From: Chelativorans sp. ZYF759
GTDB lineage: Bacteria > Pseudomonadota > Alphaproteobacteria > Rhizobiales > Rhizobiaceae
DNA length: 61,132 bases
Reading direction: 5' to 3'
Assembly (NCBI RefSeq): GCF_012911015.1
Contig: NZ_WVVV01000008.1
Location: 1 to 61,132 of the forward strand
The notes beneath the pieces are model-generated. The model searched no databases. It was not told the DNA's origin and saw nothing but the letters and a program-made list of their open reading frames with translations. The position numbers were made by a program, and so were the translations under genes. Position 1 is the stretch's first letter; each line of letters opens with the position of its first letter. Shown in pieces: positions 1 to 15,602 of the stretch.

Positions 1-173
1 CCAAGATAGTCGTTGGAGCACCAGACCGTGACCTCGCGCGCCTCCTCGCCCACGAAACGCTTGGCACGCGGAAACGACCCCGCCCGCCGCTCCAGATCCG
101 CAAAGACCCGATAGCGTCCCTCATCGTGCAAGGCAGCCAGCCTCTCGGAAAAAAGAGCCTCAAACACAGTCAT
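1..173 (-). CDS. hemA: 5-aminolevulinate synthase, N-terminal part (cut by window edge)
   Basis: Only the first 57 codons are present; the gene continues beyond base 1. The translation begins MTVFEALFSERLAALHDEGR and reaches VTVWCSNDYL, the conserved N-terminal block of alphaproteobacterial ALA synthase. The enzyme condenses glycine and succinyl-CoA with PLP to give 5-aminolevulinate, the first tetrapyrrole precursor. A GGGGGATGAG stretch just before the ATG serves as ribosome binding site. It lies 40 bases after puhE in the same direction, the usual distal end of a bchF-to-hemA superoperon, so this copy is probably the phototrophy-dedicated one. Whether a second hemA exists cannot be seen here. 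Confidence 0.93.
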   Translation of the reverse strand, partial: MTVFEALFSERLAALHDEGRYRVFADLERRAGSFPRAKRFVGEEAREVTVWCSNDYL

Positions 174-213
174 CTCATCCCCCATCGGGTTTGTCCGCGC
201 GAATCCGAGCGGT

Positions 214-1047
214 CTATTTGTTGTTGGCCGACGCAAGCGCGATCGGCATGGATGCCACCCCGGCCGCGACATTCGGACCGGTGCGGGTTGGCTCCTTGCG
301 TGAGCCGAGGCTCCAGGACCACAACCGCTCGAAAGGCAAGGGCAGGATCAGGAACCAGTGCTCAAGGATGGCAAGCGCCATCATGGTGGCCAGCAAGGTG
401 TAGTTAGCCTGCTCAAACGGCGTCGTGGCCGACGCCGCTGCCACGACCAGAAGCGTGCACACGATCGTCGATACCGTGACAGAGACCGGGAAAAGCAGAT
501 TCATGTCTGCCTTGCGCAGGAAGCCCTTCAGAAAATCGAGGTGATCTGGAACGAAGTGCTCGTTGAGATTACGGACCCCGAGAAAGACATTGAGGCGCGC
601 ACTCTCATGCATCCACCACAAGACGATGAAGGTCCAGAGCCCGATCTGGTTGGGCGCATCCCAGGTCAGCCAGGCAATGGCGGAAAGGAAGCCGACGATC
701 GCCAGCTCGTGCCAGACATTGGCACGCAGCGCGTGACCGAAATGCCGCCATCCTGAGCATCCATGCGGGCAACGGTGTTTCTGGAGTCCGGTGACCCAGC
801 CCATGTAGAAGCTGATCTCGACCCAGCCCCACACCGCCATCACCGAGGCGAAGGCGACATAGGTGTCCCAGAGCTCGCTGCCGCCGGCGCTCGTCGAAAG
901 ACCATAGAGGCCGGCCAGGGCAAGCAACGTCGCCCCGGCCATGCTCCATTTGAAGGTGTGCTTGGGCAAGCCGTCCAGCCAGATGATCGCCCCAGTGGCA
1001 AACCACCAGACGAAGAGGGCGAAAATAGCTGGCAGGACGTAGGCCAT
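214..1047 (-). CDS. puhE: PuhE, photosynthetic complex assembly membrane protein
   Basis: A 277-residue polytopic membrane protein with about seven hydrophobic segments, starting MAYVLPAIFALFVWWFATGA. Length, hydropathy and position after acsF match PuhE (putative photosynthetic complex assembly protein 2), which affects reaction-centre/LH1 assembly and pigment levels in Rhodobacter. Motifs visible include the HESARLNVFLGVRNLNEHFV stretch near the middle. A GGAGGAG site precedes the ATG, which lies 16 bases after the acsF stop. The C-terminal 30 residues are polar and probably unstructured. Confidence 0.9.
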   Translation of the reverse strand: MAYVLPAIFALFVWWFATGAIIWLDGLPKHTFKWSMAGATLLALAGLYGLSTSAGGSELWDTYVAFASVMAVWGWVEISFYMGWVTGLQKHRCPHGCSGWRHFGHALRANVWHELAIVGFLSAIAWLTWDAPNQIGLWTFIVLWWMHESARLNVFLGVRNLNEHFVPDHLDFLKGFLRKADMNLLFPVSVTVSTIVCTLLVVAAASATTPFEQANYTLLATMMALAILEHWFLILPLPFERLWSWSLGSRKEPTRTGPNVAAGVASMPIALASANNK

Positions 1048-1063
1048 GGCGCGTTTTCTCCTC

Positions 1064-2128
1064 CTACCAGGCCGGCTGCATGCGGCTGGTCTCAGGCAGG
1101 TCGTTCTCCACCGTCGGGATCGTGTAGAGTCCCAGGAAGGCGGATGCGGCGGCGAGCGAATAGCCCACCTTTTTCAACCGCGCGCCGATGCCCTTCGGAG
1201 GCAATGCGGCTACTGCCTCGTTGATGCGGCGGAGCTTCTCCAGTCCGCGATGGAAGCGCGGATTGTCGATGTCGAGCACCAGCGGGAAGACCTGCCGCGT
1301 GATGTCGTTCGTGATGCGAAAGACCTTGTAGTCATAGTCGGTCGGATCCATCCCTATCGCCTTGTGGAACTCCCGCCGGGCATGATCGCGCACATACATG
1401 GTCGCGTAGACGGCGATCAGGAAGAAGCGCACCCAGAGCCGGTTCATCCCCTTGAGCAGGTCGGGGTTGGCGCGCATCAGAAGGGCGAAGGCCTCACCAT
1501 GGCGGAACTCGTCATTGCACCACTTCTCGAACCATTTGAAGATCGGGTGGAACCGGCGGTCGGGGTGCCGTTCCAGATGCCGGAAAATGGTGATGTAGCG
1601 GGCGTAGCCGATCTTCTCCGAAAGATAGGTGGCGTAGAAGATGAATTTCGGCCGGAAATAGGTGTATTTCTTGGCCTTGGTCAGGAAGCCGAGATTGACG
1701 CCGATACCGGCCTCTTTCAGCGCATCGTTGATGAAGCCGGCATGGCGGGCCTCGTCGCGGCTCATATAGGAGAACAGCCGCACCATCTCCGGGTTCTTGC
1801 CGCGCTTCTTCATCTCCTTGTAGAGCACGCACCCGGAAAATTCGGCCGTCAGCGAAGAGACGAGAAAATCCACGAATTCGTCGCGCAGGCCGGACGGCAG
1901 CGCTTCGAAATCGATCTTGTCCCATTCCGCGTTGCGCTTGAAGTGCCCCTTGTTGGGGTCGTCCTCCATCTCCTGGAGAAGAGCGTCCCATTCCGTGCGG
2001 ACAGGGGAGACGTCCATGCGGTCCAGGGCTTCGAAATCGGTGGTATAGAAGCGCGGCGCGAGCAGCGTGTCCTCCGCGGCCATGCCGTCGGTGTCCCTGG
2101 GGCGAAGCGAGAGTTTTTCGATGGTCAT
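1064..2128 (-). CDS. acsF: Mg-protoporphyrin IX monomethyl ester oxidative cyclase
   Basis: A 354-residue soluble di-iron enzyme that forms the isocyclic ring E using oxygen. The carboxylate/histidine ligands are visible: Glu in AEFSGC (about 96), DEARH (125-129), Glu in YLSEKIG (about 171) and DEFRHGE (206-212). The start MTIEKLSL is set by a 4-base ATGA overlap with the upstream small gene; longer open reading to the left overlaps puhC and is not coding. The oxygen-dependent cyclase, with no bchE in the window, indicates that pigment can be made under aerobic conditions. The family is certain from these motifs. Confidence 0.97.
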   Translation of the reverse strand: MTIEKLSLRPRDTDGMAAEDTLLAPRFYTTDFEALDRMDVSPVRTEWDALLQEMEDDPNKGHFKRNAEWDKIDFEALPSGLRDEFVDFLVSSLTAEFSGCVLYKEMKKRGKNPEMVRLFSYMSRDEARHAGFINDALKEAGIGVNLGFLTKAKKYTYFRPKFIFYATYLSEKIGYARYITIFRHLERHPDRRFHPIFKWFEKWCNDEFRHGEAFALLMRANPDLLKGMNRLWVRFFLIAVYATMYVRDHARREFHKAIGMDPTDYDYKVFRITNDITRQVFPLVLDIDNPRFHRGLEKLRRINEAVAALPPKGIGARLKKVGYSLAAASAFLGLYTIPTVENDLPETSRMQPAW

Positions 2129-2427
2129 GGCCGTGCCTCCGACGAGAAGCTGAATTCCAGCAGTTCCATGAATTCGAAGTCGCCGGTCATCTTGACCCAA
2201 AGGCGCTCGGGTGCCGTGGCGCGGGTAACCGTCGCCATGCGATGAAGCACGCGTTTCTCGCCGAACGGCACCGAGATCTCGTCGCCATGGACGTGGACCT
2301 CGTCGCCGGGCCCGACCAGGATCCCGTCCAGGTCGACATGGGCGTGCAGGCTCTCCCAGCTGTGTTCGATTTCGATGGTGCAGGGCACGTCGATGCGTTG
2401 TCTGCGAAGGCTGATATGTTCGATCAT
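2125..2427 (-). CDS. Small conserved protein between puhC and acsF
   Basis: A 100-residue soluble protein starting [20 protein letters not shown], mostly beta-strand-like, with the block [27 protein letters not shown] followed by an RATAPERLW stretch. It overlaps puhC upstream and acsF downstream by 4 bases each, so it is translationally coupled to both. A short gene at this position recurs in alphaproteobacterial PGCs but has no assigned biochemical role that I can state with confidence. Its place immediately before acsF allows a role as a cyclase accessory or assembly factor; that is inference from position only. Confidence 0.8.
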   Translation of the reverse strand: MIEHISLRRQRIDVPCTIEIEHSWESLHAHVDLDGILVGPGDEVHVHGDEISVPFGEKRVLHRMATVTRATAPERLWVKMTGDFEFMELLEFSFSSEARP

Positions 2428-2879
2428 TTCGGTTCCCTCCCGTGACCGAGAAATGCCGCGAAGGAGGCGGCGTTGGAGCGACCGAAGGAGTCGAGGGCAA
2501 TCGCCCTGCCTGTCTCCGGATCGCTGAGCACCAGCTTGCCGTCGGCAAGCCGATAGAGCAGGAATGGCGGCTCGTCGCTGATCGAGCGCAGCATGCGATC
2601 GCGCGCCAGCCCGCGCATCGCCTGGCGCACGAAGCCGCCTTCGCCGATTCCAAGAGTGACGATCGTCGCGCCGGTGTCTGCGTTCTGCGCCGTCACCGTG
2701 CCGTCGGCGCTGTCGAAGAATCGAAGTCCGAGACGTTCATTGACGGGCGAGTTCTCGATCGCCCGCGGCAGCTCCGCCTTCGGGCCGAAGGCCGCGAAGG
2801 CGACGGCGAGGGCGACGAGACTGCCACAGGCCATGGCGGGCCTCTTGAGCGGATCGGGTTTCCAGGTCGTGCGCGCCAT
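2424..2879 (-). CDS. puhC: PuhC, photosynthetic complex assembly protein
   Basis: A protein of 151 residues with one N-terminal membrane anchor ([17 protein letters not shown]) and a periplasmic domain containing [12 protein letters not shown] and [20 protein letters not shown], typical of PuhC, which is needed for normal RC-LH1 core assembly. An ATG two codons earlier (2885) is also open, but the AGGAG site is only 2-3 bases before that one and about 8 before 2879, so 2879 is preferred. It is followed by a 4-base overlap with the small conserved gene. Confidence 0.9.
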   Translation of the reverse strand: MARTTWKPDPLKRPAMACGSLVALAVAFAAFGPKAELPRAIENSPVNERLGLRFFDSADGTVTAQNADTGATIVTLGIGEGGFVRQAMRGLARDRMLRSISDEPPFLLYRLADGKLVLSDPETGRAIALDSFGRSNAASFAAFLGHGREPK

Positions 2880-2891
2880 TGTCATATCTCC

Positions 2892-3566
2892 TCAGGCCGG
2901 CTGGCCGGCGTCGGGCAGCAATCCCGCTTCTGTCTTGCCCTTTGCCCTGGCGGGGCGGATGGCAGCCGACTTGACCGGGCCGGCGCACTCCGCCAGTGCT
3001 TCACCCACTAGGCGTGCCACCGGCTCGACATCGGCCAGCGCGCGGAACATCGGCTCTGGGTGGTTGAAGCGCCACGGCCGCGCATTCGGCCAGGCGACCA
3101 TCCATGCGACGCGGTTCGGTTTCGTCACCGCGAAGGCGACCCCTCCGGCCCCGTTGGCGCGCCGAGCCACGGTTGCGGTCTCCACCAGCGAAAGTGGCAG
3201 GTTCAGCGTGCCGGGAAGCGCCAGGCCAGCGCGGATCACGATACGCCTGGAGGTCAGCGAATAGACCGTGGTGCGCGCATAGAGCCAGGCCAGCCCGCAG
3301 AGGATGGCAAGCGCGCCAGCAGCCGAGAGACCCAGCATCCACAGGCCGGAAAGCGCAGCAACTGCGGGCTCTCCGCCCGACATGGCCGATCCCACCTGCA
3401 AGGCTGCGATGACTGCGAAATAGACGGCCACCTTGCGTACATGAAAGGCCTCGACGGCGAGCAGCCGCCAGTCGGGCGCACCCTGCCAGATGAGGCGTTC
3501 GCCCTGTGGCAGACGCTCTGGCAGGCCGCGGATGGGCTCGAAAGCAAAGTCGTCATGGTCGTCCAT
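2892..3566 (-). CDS. puhB: PuhB, photosynthetic complex assembly protein
   Basis: A 224-residue membrane protein with a bacterial-PH-like (bPH_2) organisation. The N-terminal LPQGERLIWQGAPDWRLLA block is followed by two hydrophobic segments, then YARTTVYSLTSRRIVIRAG and LPLSLVETATV, the strand pattern of this family. PuhB assists reaction-centre assembly in Rhodobacter. Its start codon shares one base with the puhA stop (TGATG), so the two are translationally coupled. The C-terminal tail after about residue 195 is low-complexity and Ala/Lys-rich. Confidence 0.93.
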   Translation of the reverse strand: MDDHDDFAFEPIRGLPERLPQGERLIWQGAPDWRLLAVEAFHVRKVAVYFAVIAALQVGSAMSGGEPAVAALSGLWMLGLSAAGALAILCGLAWLYARTTVYSLTSRRIVIRAGLALPGTLNLPLSLVETATVARRANGAGGVAFAVTKPNRVAWMVAWPNARPWRFNHPEPMFRALADVEPVARLVGEALAECAGPVKSAAIRPARAKGKTEAGLLPDAGQPA

Positions 3567-4345
3567 CAGAATATCGGCTCCGTGCGCTGTCGGGTTGCAT
3601 AGAGGTGGCCGCCGGCGAAATAGGCGCAGATGCGGTCCTCCTCGAGGAAGGTCACCTGGTCGGCAGACTTGGTTCGCGGCACGTTGGCGAACTGGGCGGC
3701 CGTGATCGATTTCACCTTCACGCTCGGTTCCTTGAAGTCGCTGCCGACGATCCGGGCGAGCGTCATGGGCACGAGCAGCGGACCCCGGCCGGGACCCGGA
3801 TCGACCTCGAGATAGCGGATGCAGTGTTCGGCTCGGTCAACCCAGATGTCGGTCACGATGCCCGCCGGCTCACCGTCGGCGGCGAAGACGGTCATCCCGC
3901 GCGGATCGGGGTCTCCCGAGGCGACGTGATAGTGGCCATCGACCCGCGAGGGCACGATCCTGTCCCGGTTGTCCCAGGTCGTGTCGGCGACATCGCGCCG
4001 CTCGGCCCAGGCGGCCGGACCGACGCCGTCGACCAGCGGGTCGCCTGTCGGCGTGATCGGCGCGCCGGGCCAGGCGCCGAGGCGCGTGGCAGCGACCGCG
4101 CGCATGTCGCGCTCGTCATGCGGAACGGTCTTGGTGGTGCCGTCGCGCAGGAGGAAGGTCTTGGGCGGCGCCATGAAGATGGGGTCGATCCCCCGCACCT
4201 CCCCGGTTGGGTCGGATTCCAGCGGGTATCCCTCGCGGCGGTCCTCGCGGCGCAGCCAGAAGATGAGGCCGGCCAGGAAGAACCAGAACACGTAGAGCAG
4301 AACCTGCGCCAGATCGAGATAGTTGCTGAATTCGACGGGATACAT
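3566..4345 (-). CDS. puhA: Photosynthetic reaction centre H subunit
   Basis: A 259-residue protein starting MYPVEFSNYLDLAQVLLYVFW. It has a single N-terminal membrane helix (about 12-32) and a cytoplasmic PRC-barrel domain containing VSGDPDPRGM-like and DREAEHCIRYLEV-like strands (here VASGDPDPRGMTVF and RAEHCIRYLEVD). The H subunit caps the L/M reaction-centre core and gates proton delivery to QB. An apparent extension of about 100 codons upstream is rejected because it overlaps lhaA and the MYPVEF start matches the family. It lies 19 bases after lhaA. Confidence 0.97.
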   Translation of the reverse strand: MYPVEFSNYLDLAQVLLYVFWFFLAGLIFWLRREDRREGYPLESDPTGEVRGIDPIFMAPPKTFLLRDGTTKTVPHDERDMRAVAATRLGAWPGAPITPTGDPLVDGVGPAAWAERRDVADTTWDNRDRIVPSRVDGHYHVASGDPDPRGMTVFAADGEPAGIVTDIWVDRAEHCIRYLEVDPGPGRGPLLVPMTLARIVGSDFKEPSVKVKSITAAQFANVPRTKSADQVTFLEEDRICAYFAGGHLYATRQRTEPIF

Positions 4346-4364
4346 GCTCTTCTCCTTTGCGGCT

Positions 4365-5795
4365 TCAGCCGGGAAAACTCTCGATTCCAAAACGACCGCG
4401 CTCTGCCGGTTCGGCCACGCCGGCGAAGCGGGCGAGGGGCCCGACGGCGGCGAGGGCGGCAAACAGCAGCGCGATCTCGATGTGGTAGACGACCGTGTAG
4501 CCGGCCTCGGGGGTCTGGAAGGCAGGGCCGAGCATGTCGCGAGCGGCCATGAATTCCACCGCGTCGCGCAACCCACCGCCAATGGCGATGGCGGCGCCGG
4601 CCGCCGTTGCTTGAACCGCACCCCAGGCGCCGAGCGCGATGCCGCTGCCTGTCGTCCGGGCAATGTCCATTGCGGCTGTCAGGAGTCCGACCGTGAACAG
4701 CCCGCCGCCGAAGCCGATCATGAATGTGCCGATCCTGAACAGGAGCGTTGATTCGAAAGGCGCGGACGCGATGACCAGCGAGAAGGCGACGATTCCGATG
4801 AGCGCGCCGAAGGCCGCCAGCCGGAACGTGTTGAAACCGCGCGCGAGCGCATAGGCGGCGAGAGCCAGCCCGCAGATCGTGCCTCCGGCGAGCAACGCCG
4901 TCAGCAGCGTCGTCTGGCCGACGGTGAGCGAAAGCACCTCCCCGCCATAGGGTTCGAGCAGCACGTCCTGCATGGTGAAGCCCGCTGTGCCGAGCGCGAT
5001 GGGGGCCAGAAGGCGCTTGGCATGCGGCACGGCAATGAAGCGCGCCCAGGCTTCCGCAAAGGCCTGGCGCGGCAGAGCCGGATCGGTTGCGGCCTGGTTG
5101 CGACCTTCCTGCTTCCAGAGCGCGATCAGGTTCAGCGCCATGGTCACGACGGCCGCGCCCTGGACGACCTGGATCAGCAGCACATGGCTGAATTCGGCGA
5201 GGATGACGGAAAAGATCAGTGCGCTGAGCAACATGCCTATGAGCAGCATCAGATAGAGGAGCGCCACGACGCGCGGACGGCTTTCAGGCGGCGCCAGATC
5301 GCAGGCGAGAGCCAGTCCGGCGGTCTGGACCGTGTGCAGGCCCGCGCCGACAAGCAGGAAGGCCAGCGCCGCACCGATCACGCCGGCATGGGGAAGGGCC
5401 GCCTCGCCACCACCGGACAGGACCAGGAGCGCAAAGGGCATGATGGCCAGCCCGCCGAACTGCAGGAGCGTGCCCATCCAGATGAAGGGCACGCGCCGCC
5501 AGCCGAGATAGGAGCGGTAGGTGTCGGAGCGATGGCCGATCAGCGCGCGCACCGGCGCGAACAGGATCGGCAGCGCCACCATGATCGCCACCACCGAGGC
5601 CGGAACCGCGAGTTCGACGATCATGACCCTGTTGAGTGTGCCGGTCAGAAGCACCAGCGCCATGCCAACCGAGACCTGGAAAAGCGACAGACGGAGCAGC
5701 CGGCCGAGCGGAAGACCGGTGGTCGCGGCGTCGGCAAACGGCAGGAACCGCGTTCCAAGCCTGATCCAAGCCTGTGCCATGGTCGACCGTCTCAT
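4365..5795 (-). CDS. lhaA: LhaA, LH1 assembly protein (PucC/BCD family)
   Basis: A 476-residue, 12-helix MFS-fold protein of the bacteriochlorophyll-delivery family. The N-terminal RLLRLSLFQVSVGMALVLL block is followed by TLNRVMIVEL, then RALIGHRSDTYRSYLGWRRV, all family hallmarks. LhaA is required for LH1 antenna assembly. The start (MRRSTMAQ) is set by a 4-base ATGA overlap with bchM. It sits directly before puhA, the standard bchM-lhaA-puhA order. A second family member is encoded at 18011-19348. Confidence 0.95.
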   Translation of the reverse strand: MRRSTMAQAWIRLGTRFLPFADAATTGLPLGRLLRLSLFQVSVGMALVLLTGTLNRVMIVELAVPASVVAIMVALPILFAPVRALIGHRSDTYRSYLGWRRVPFIWMGTLLQFGGLAIMPFALLVLSGGGEAALPHAGVIGAALAFLLVGAGLHTVQTAGLALACDLAPPESRPRVVALLYLMLLIGMLLSALIFSVILAEFSHVLLIQVVQGAAVVTMALNLIALWKQEGRNQAATDPALPRQAFAEAWARFIAVPHAKRLLAPIALGTAGFTMQDVLLEPYGGEVLSLTVGQTTLLTALLAGGTICGLALAAYALARGFNTFRLAAFGALIGIVAFSLVIASAPFESTLLFRIGTFMIGFGGGLFTVGLLTAAMDIARTTGSGIALGAWGAVQATAAGAAIAIGGGLRDAVEFMAARDMLGPAFQTPEAGYTVVYHIEIALLFAALAAVGPLARFAGVAEPAERGRFGIESFPG

Positions 5796-6492
5796 GACCG
5801 CGACACCCCCATCAGCTGCGAGGTGTAGAAGCCGGAGGAAATGCGACGCGTCGCGCCCGGGCGCCAGCCGGACGATTGCAGTCTGTCGTCGATGCCCATT
5901 GCGATACGTTCGGGTCTGACCGGGACGATTGCCGGCGATTTGTCGCCGCGGGGGAACAGCTTGCCCGCGCGGTGCATCAGCCCCAGCGCCGGCGACCAGG
6001 GCGCGAAGGTGAAGACGATCTGCCTTTCGGTCCTGGCGGCAAGACGGGCCAGCGAGTCGATCGCGGTTTCGGGCTCGTAACGGATCAGCGAATCCATCGC
6101 CACCACGGCATCGAACTGGCCGAGCTCTTCTGCCAGCATGTCGCCGGCCGCATAGGCGATCGAGCCGCGTCCGAGATCGGTCGGCAGGTTGTCGCGCGCG
6201 AACTCGACGATGGAGGGCGCAACGTCGATGCCGACGACGTCGGCGCCGCGACGAGCCAGTTCGACCGACAGCGCACCCGCGCCGCAGCCCGCGTCCAGCA
6301 CCCGCCATCCGGAGAGATCGGCCGGCAGCGCAGACAGGATGGCCGTCCGCATCTCCGCACGCCCCCGCCGCACCGTCTCGCGGATGGCCGATAGCGGTCC
6401 ATTGCCAGCAAGCCGCTTCCAGCCCTCGACGGCGGTGCGGTCGAAATAGGTGCGGATCTCGCCGCGGCGCTGGATATAGGCCGTGTCGGACA

Positions 6493-6493
<1 letters not shown>
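5792..6493 (-). CDS. bchM: Mg-protoporphyrin IX O-methyltransferase
   Basis: A 233-residue SAM-dependent methyltransferase that makes the monomethyl ester substrate of the ring-E cyclase. The SAM-binding motif VLDAGCGAGALSVELARRG is clear, as is the family N-terminus YFDRTAVEGWKRL...IRETVRRGR. The start MSDTAYIQRR shares one base with the bchL stop (TGATG); a further upstream in-frame start lies inside bchL and is rejected. It overlaps lhaA by 4 bases. Confidence 0.95.
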
Positions 6494-11064
<4,571 letters not shown>

Positions 11065-11090
<26 letters not shown>

Positions 11091-12615
11091 CGTACAGGGT
11101 CTCTAGCGTGATGGTGATCAGTCCACGTTCGGCGGCATAGCGTTCGGTATTGCGCCGCGCCTTTCCGCGCACGAAGAAGGGGATCTTCTTGAGTTCCTTT
11201 TCCGCTTCGCCGTCCCATGAAAGCGTTTGGGCTAGAACGATGAGTTCGTGCTCGGCAGGATGCTGCACGCGCTTCGAGGCGGCACCCGCATTGGCAAGAT
11301 GCGAGGGGTGCTGCTCGTCGTTGAACTCGAAGTCCTCCCGGAACATCCCCAGAAGATGTTCCTCGAGGCCCATCATCAGCGGGTGCACCCAGGAATCGAA
11401 GATGACATTGGCGCCTTCGCGGCCCATCTGGGGCGAGTAGCGCGCCGGGAAATCCTGGACATGGACGGGTGCCGATATGACGGCGCAGGGAACGCGCAGA
11501 CGCTTGGCGACATGGCGCTCCATCTGCGTACCGAGCACCAACTCGGGCTGCGCCGCGATGATGGCGTCCTCGACGACGAGGTGATCGTCGGTGATCAGTG
11601 GCTCGACGCCTTGTTCATGGGCTTCGGCGCGCAGCTCGCGTGCGAATTCGCGGCTGTAGGTGCCGAGTCCGCAGACCTCGAAGGCCAGTTCGTCGCGCGC
11701 GATGCGGGCCGCCGCGATGGCGTGGGTGGCGTCACCGAAGATGAAGACCCGCTTACCGCTCAGATAGGTCGAGTCGATGGAGCGCGAATACCAGGGCAGG
11801 CGGAGCTCGGGAGGATGCTGCACGCTGGTATCGATGCCTGCCATTTCTGCGACGGATCTGATGAACTTGTCGGTGGCGCCGACCCCGATCGGAGGCACCG
11901 AGAGGAAGGGCTGGCCATGCGAACGCTTCAGCCAGTCGGCGGCAACCTGAGCGATCTCGGGATAGAGCACGATGTTGAAATCGGCGTCGGCAAGCCGTGG
12001 CAGATCGGAAGGCCGCGCGCCGAGCGGTGCGACGAGATTGATGCCGACACCGAGTTCCTCCAGGAGCCGCCGAACCTCGACGATGTCGTCGCGATGTCGG
12101 AAGCCGAGCGCGCACGGCCCGAGTATGTTGCAGGTCCTCTGGCCGGCGCGCCGCATCTGGCGCGGCCTATCCGGCGCCGGTGCAAAGGCACGCACCAGGC
12201 GATAGAAGGTCTCCGACGCGCCCCAATTCTCCTTCTTCTGGTAGGAGGGAAGCTCCAGTGGAATGACCGGGATATCGAGACCCAGGGTCGCGGCGAGCCC
12301 GCCCGGATCGTCCTGAATGAGTTCGGCTGTGCACGAGGCGCCGACGATGATCGCCTCGGGCTTGAAGCGTTCAACGGCACGCGCGCAGGCCGTCTTGAAG
12401 ATCTCCGCGGTGTCCTTGCCGAGATCGCGTGCCTGGAATGTGGTGTAGGTGACCGGCGGGCGCGTATCGCGGCGCTCGATCATGGTGAACAGCAGGTCGG
12501 CATATGTGTCGCCCTGGGGCGCATGAAGAACGTAGTGCAGACCTTCCATCGACGCCGCTATCCGCATCGCGCCGACATGCGGCGGGCCTTCATATGTCCA
12601 GACCGTCAGCTGCAT
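11065..12615 (-). CDS. bchB: Light-independent protochlorophyllide reductase subunit B
   Basis: A 516-residue NifK-like catalytic subunit, starting [20 protein letters not shown]. Asp36 (in [10 protein letters not shown]) corresponds to the unusual aspartate ligand of the NB cluster. [18 protein letters not shown] and the C-terminal protochlorophyllide-reductase domain (RVPFFVR-like [19 protein letters not shown]) are present. It begins 2 bases after bchN stops. Confidence 0.98.
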
Positions 12616-12617
12616 GG

Positions 12618-14386
<1,769 letters not shown>

Positions 14387-14464
14387 TCCTGCCGGGCGTG
14401 ACCGCCGCTCCCTGTTGAATGCGTCGTCTTGGTCTGGTGCAGGATAGTCACCGCCGAAGCGATG

Positions 14465-14482
14465 TGTCAATCAAACATGACG
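14465..14482. promoter_or_regulatory. Putative PpsR/CrtJ binding site (bchF-aerR gap, site 1)
   Basis: TGTCAATCAAACATGACG fits TGT-N12-ACR with arms TGTCA/TGACG. It lies 79 bases before the bchF start and is oriented as a dyad. Its first ten bases are identical to the site at 17053. The gene next to it, ppsR, encodes the matching repressor family. The last base departs from the canonical ACA. Confidence 0.6.
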
Positions 14483-14499
14483 TAAAAAGAAATAGACAC

Positions 14500-14517
14500 T
14501 GTCACGTTGTGTGGACG
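14500..14517. promoter_or_regulatory. Putative PpsR/CrtJ binding site (bchF-aerR gap, site 2)
   Basis: TGTCACGTTGTGTGGACG again gives TGT-N12-ACG, 35 bases (start to start) from site 1. Paired sites are what cooperative PpsR/CrtJ tetramers use in Rhodobacter, although with different spacing. The match is weaker than site 1 because the inner arm bases are not symmetric. Confidence 0.42.
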
Positions 14518-14678
14518 CTTTTGACTCGACATTCTTTTGGGAGCCTGTATCGTCATTCAACGAAGGAGACGCGTGAAGACGACGCGAAGCGGCCCCGCAG
14601 GACCGCCCTCTCGGGCGTATGCGAAACGAGCCGTCACGCGCGCGGTCTTCCCGCTGGCGGGACGGGAGGCCGCCTATC

Positions 14679-15581
14679 ATGTTGCGCAGTCGCACACCCC
14701 TGCAAGCCCGTAACCGCAAGTCGATGCCAGGCGGCATGGACATCCCCCATGTCAGGTCCAGAACTCCCGCATCGCACATCCACGATAGCGATTTCGTCGA
14801 TGCGCTCTGCGAAACGGTCGTCCCGCTCCTCGCGCTCCGCAACAGGCCGGTGCTAAGGCCTGCTGGCGATCAGGATATCGAGGCCGACTCTGATCCGCTC
14901 CAGGCCTACCGAGTCGCGGAGTTCACCCAGTTTCTTCTTGATGAGGACGATGACGGCTGCGAGGACTTCGCGTTTCGCCAGGCTGCCAGTGGAGCGGATC
15001 CCCAGCGCATGGCCACCGACTATCTGGAGCCGGCGGCCCGCCTCATCGGCGACTACTGGAGAATGGATGTATGTGACTTCATGCAGGTTACCGTGTGCAT
15101 GTCGCGCATACAGCGGCTGTTCTGGCGTCTTGTGGAAGAATGCCCGCCGACCTGCGAAACGCGGCCGGGTCATTCCATCCTGCTGTCGCCGGTGCCGGGT
15201 GAGCAGCACAGCTTCGGGCTTAGCGTGACCGAAGATGCCTTCCGCCGGAAGGGTTGGCAGGTCGATAGCTGCAGCTTCGACGAAGAAGAGGATCTCTATC
15301 TCCTCGCCCGCGAGAACGAATATCAGATCATCGGCCTGTCGATCTGTGGCGAGCCGTTCGCGCCGGTTCTGGCCGCGACAATCCTGAAGCTAAGGCGGCG
15401 TTCGCGAAACTCCGGCGTTTCCATCATGGCCGGAGGAAGCTTGGCGGCGTCGCATCCCGAGATCGTTCGAGGCCTTGGCGCTGATCTGGTCGTCCGCGAT
15501 TTGCCGCAGGCACTCGTCCTCGCCGAAGCATCGGTTGCAGCATGGGATTGCAACCGCCATATTGCATCCACATCGGGATGA
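14679..15581 (+). CDS. ppaA: AerR/PpaA, cobalamin-binding PpsR antirepressor
   Basis: A protein of 300 residues. The N-terminal helical part ends in FMQVTVCMSRIQRLFWRLVEE. The C-terminal B12-binding (Rossmann-like) domain has SILLSPVPGEQHSFGLSVTED, where the His in GEQHSFG (residue 177) sits where the axial cobalamin ligand is expected, and GLSICGEPF and IMAGGSLAASHPE follow. The family modulates PpsR/CrtJ in response to oxygen and light. The ATG at 14679 has a GGGAGG site 9 bases upstream, better than the earlier in-frame ATG at 14619. ppsR follows after 21 bases, the standard pairing. Confidence 0.92.
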   Translation: MLRSRTPLQARNRKSMPGGMDIPHVRSRTPASHIHDSDFVDALCETVVPLLALRNRPVLRPAGDQDIEADSDPLQAYRVAEFTQFLLDEDDDGCEDFAFRQAASGADPQRMATDYLEPAARLIGDYWRMDVCDFMQVTVCMSRIQRLFWRLVEECPPTCETRPGHSILLSPVPGEQHSFGLSVTEDAFRRKGWQVDSCSFDEEEDLYLLARENEYQIIGLSICGEPFAPVLAATILKLRRRSRNSGVSIMAGGSLAASHPEIVRGLGADLVVRDLPQALVLAEASVAAWDCNRHIASTSG

Positions 15582-15602
15582 ACGAGACGATGAAAGCGCA
15601 TC

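Noticed and set aside
1046..2245. Plus-strand open frame of about 400 codons
   Set aside because: It is antisense to acsF and lacks any family signature.
14387..14470. Possible TTG start giving a longer BchF
   Set aside because: It would place the start codon inside a putative PpsR site, and the added residues do not resemble family N-termini.
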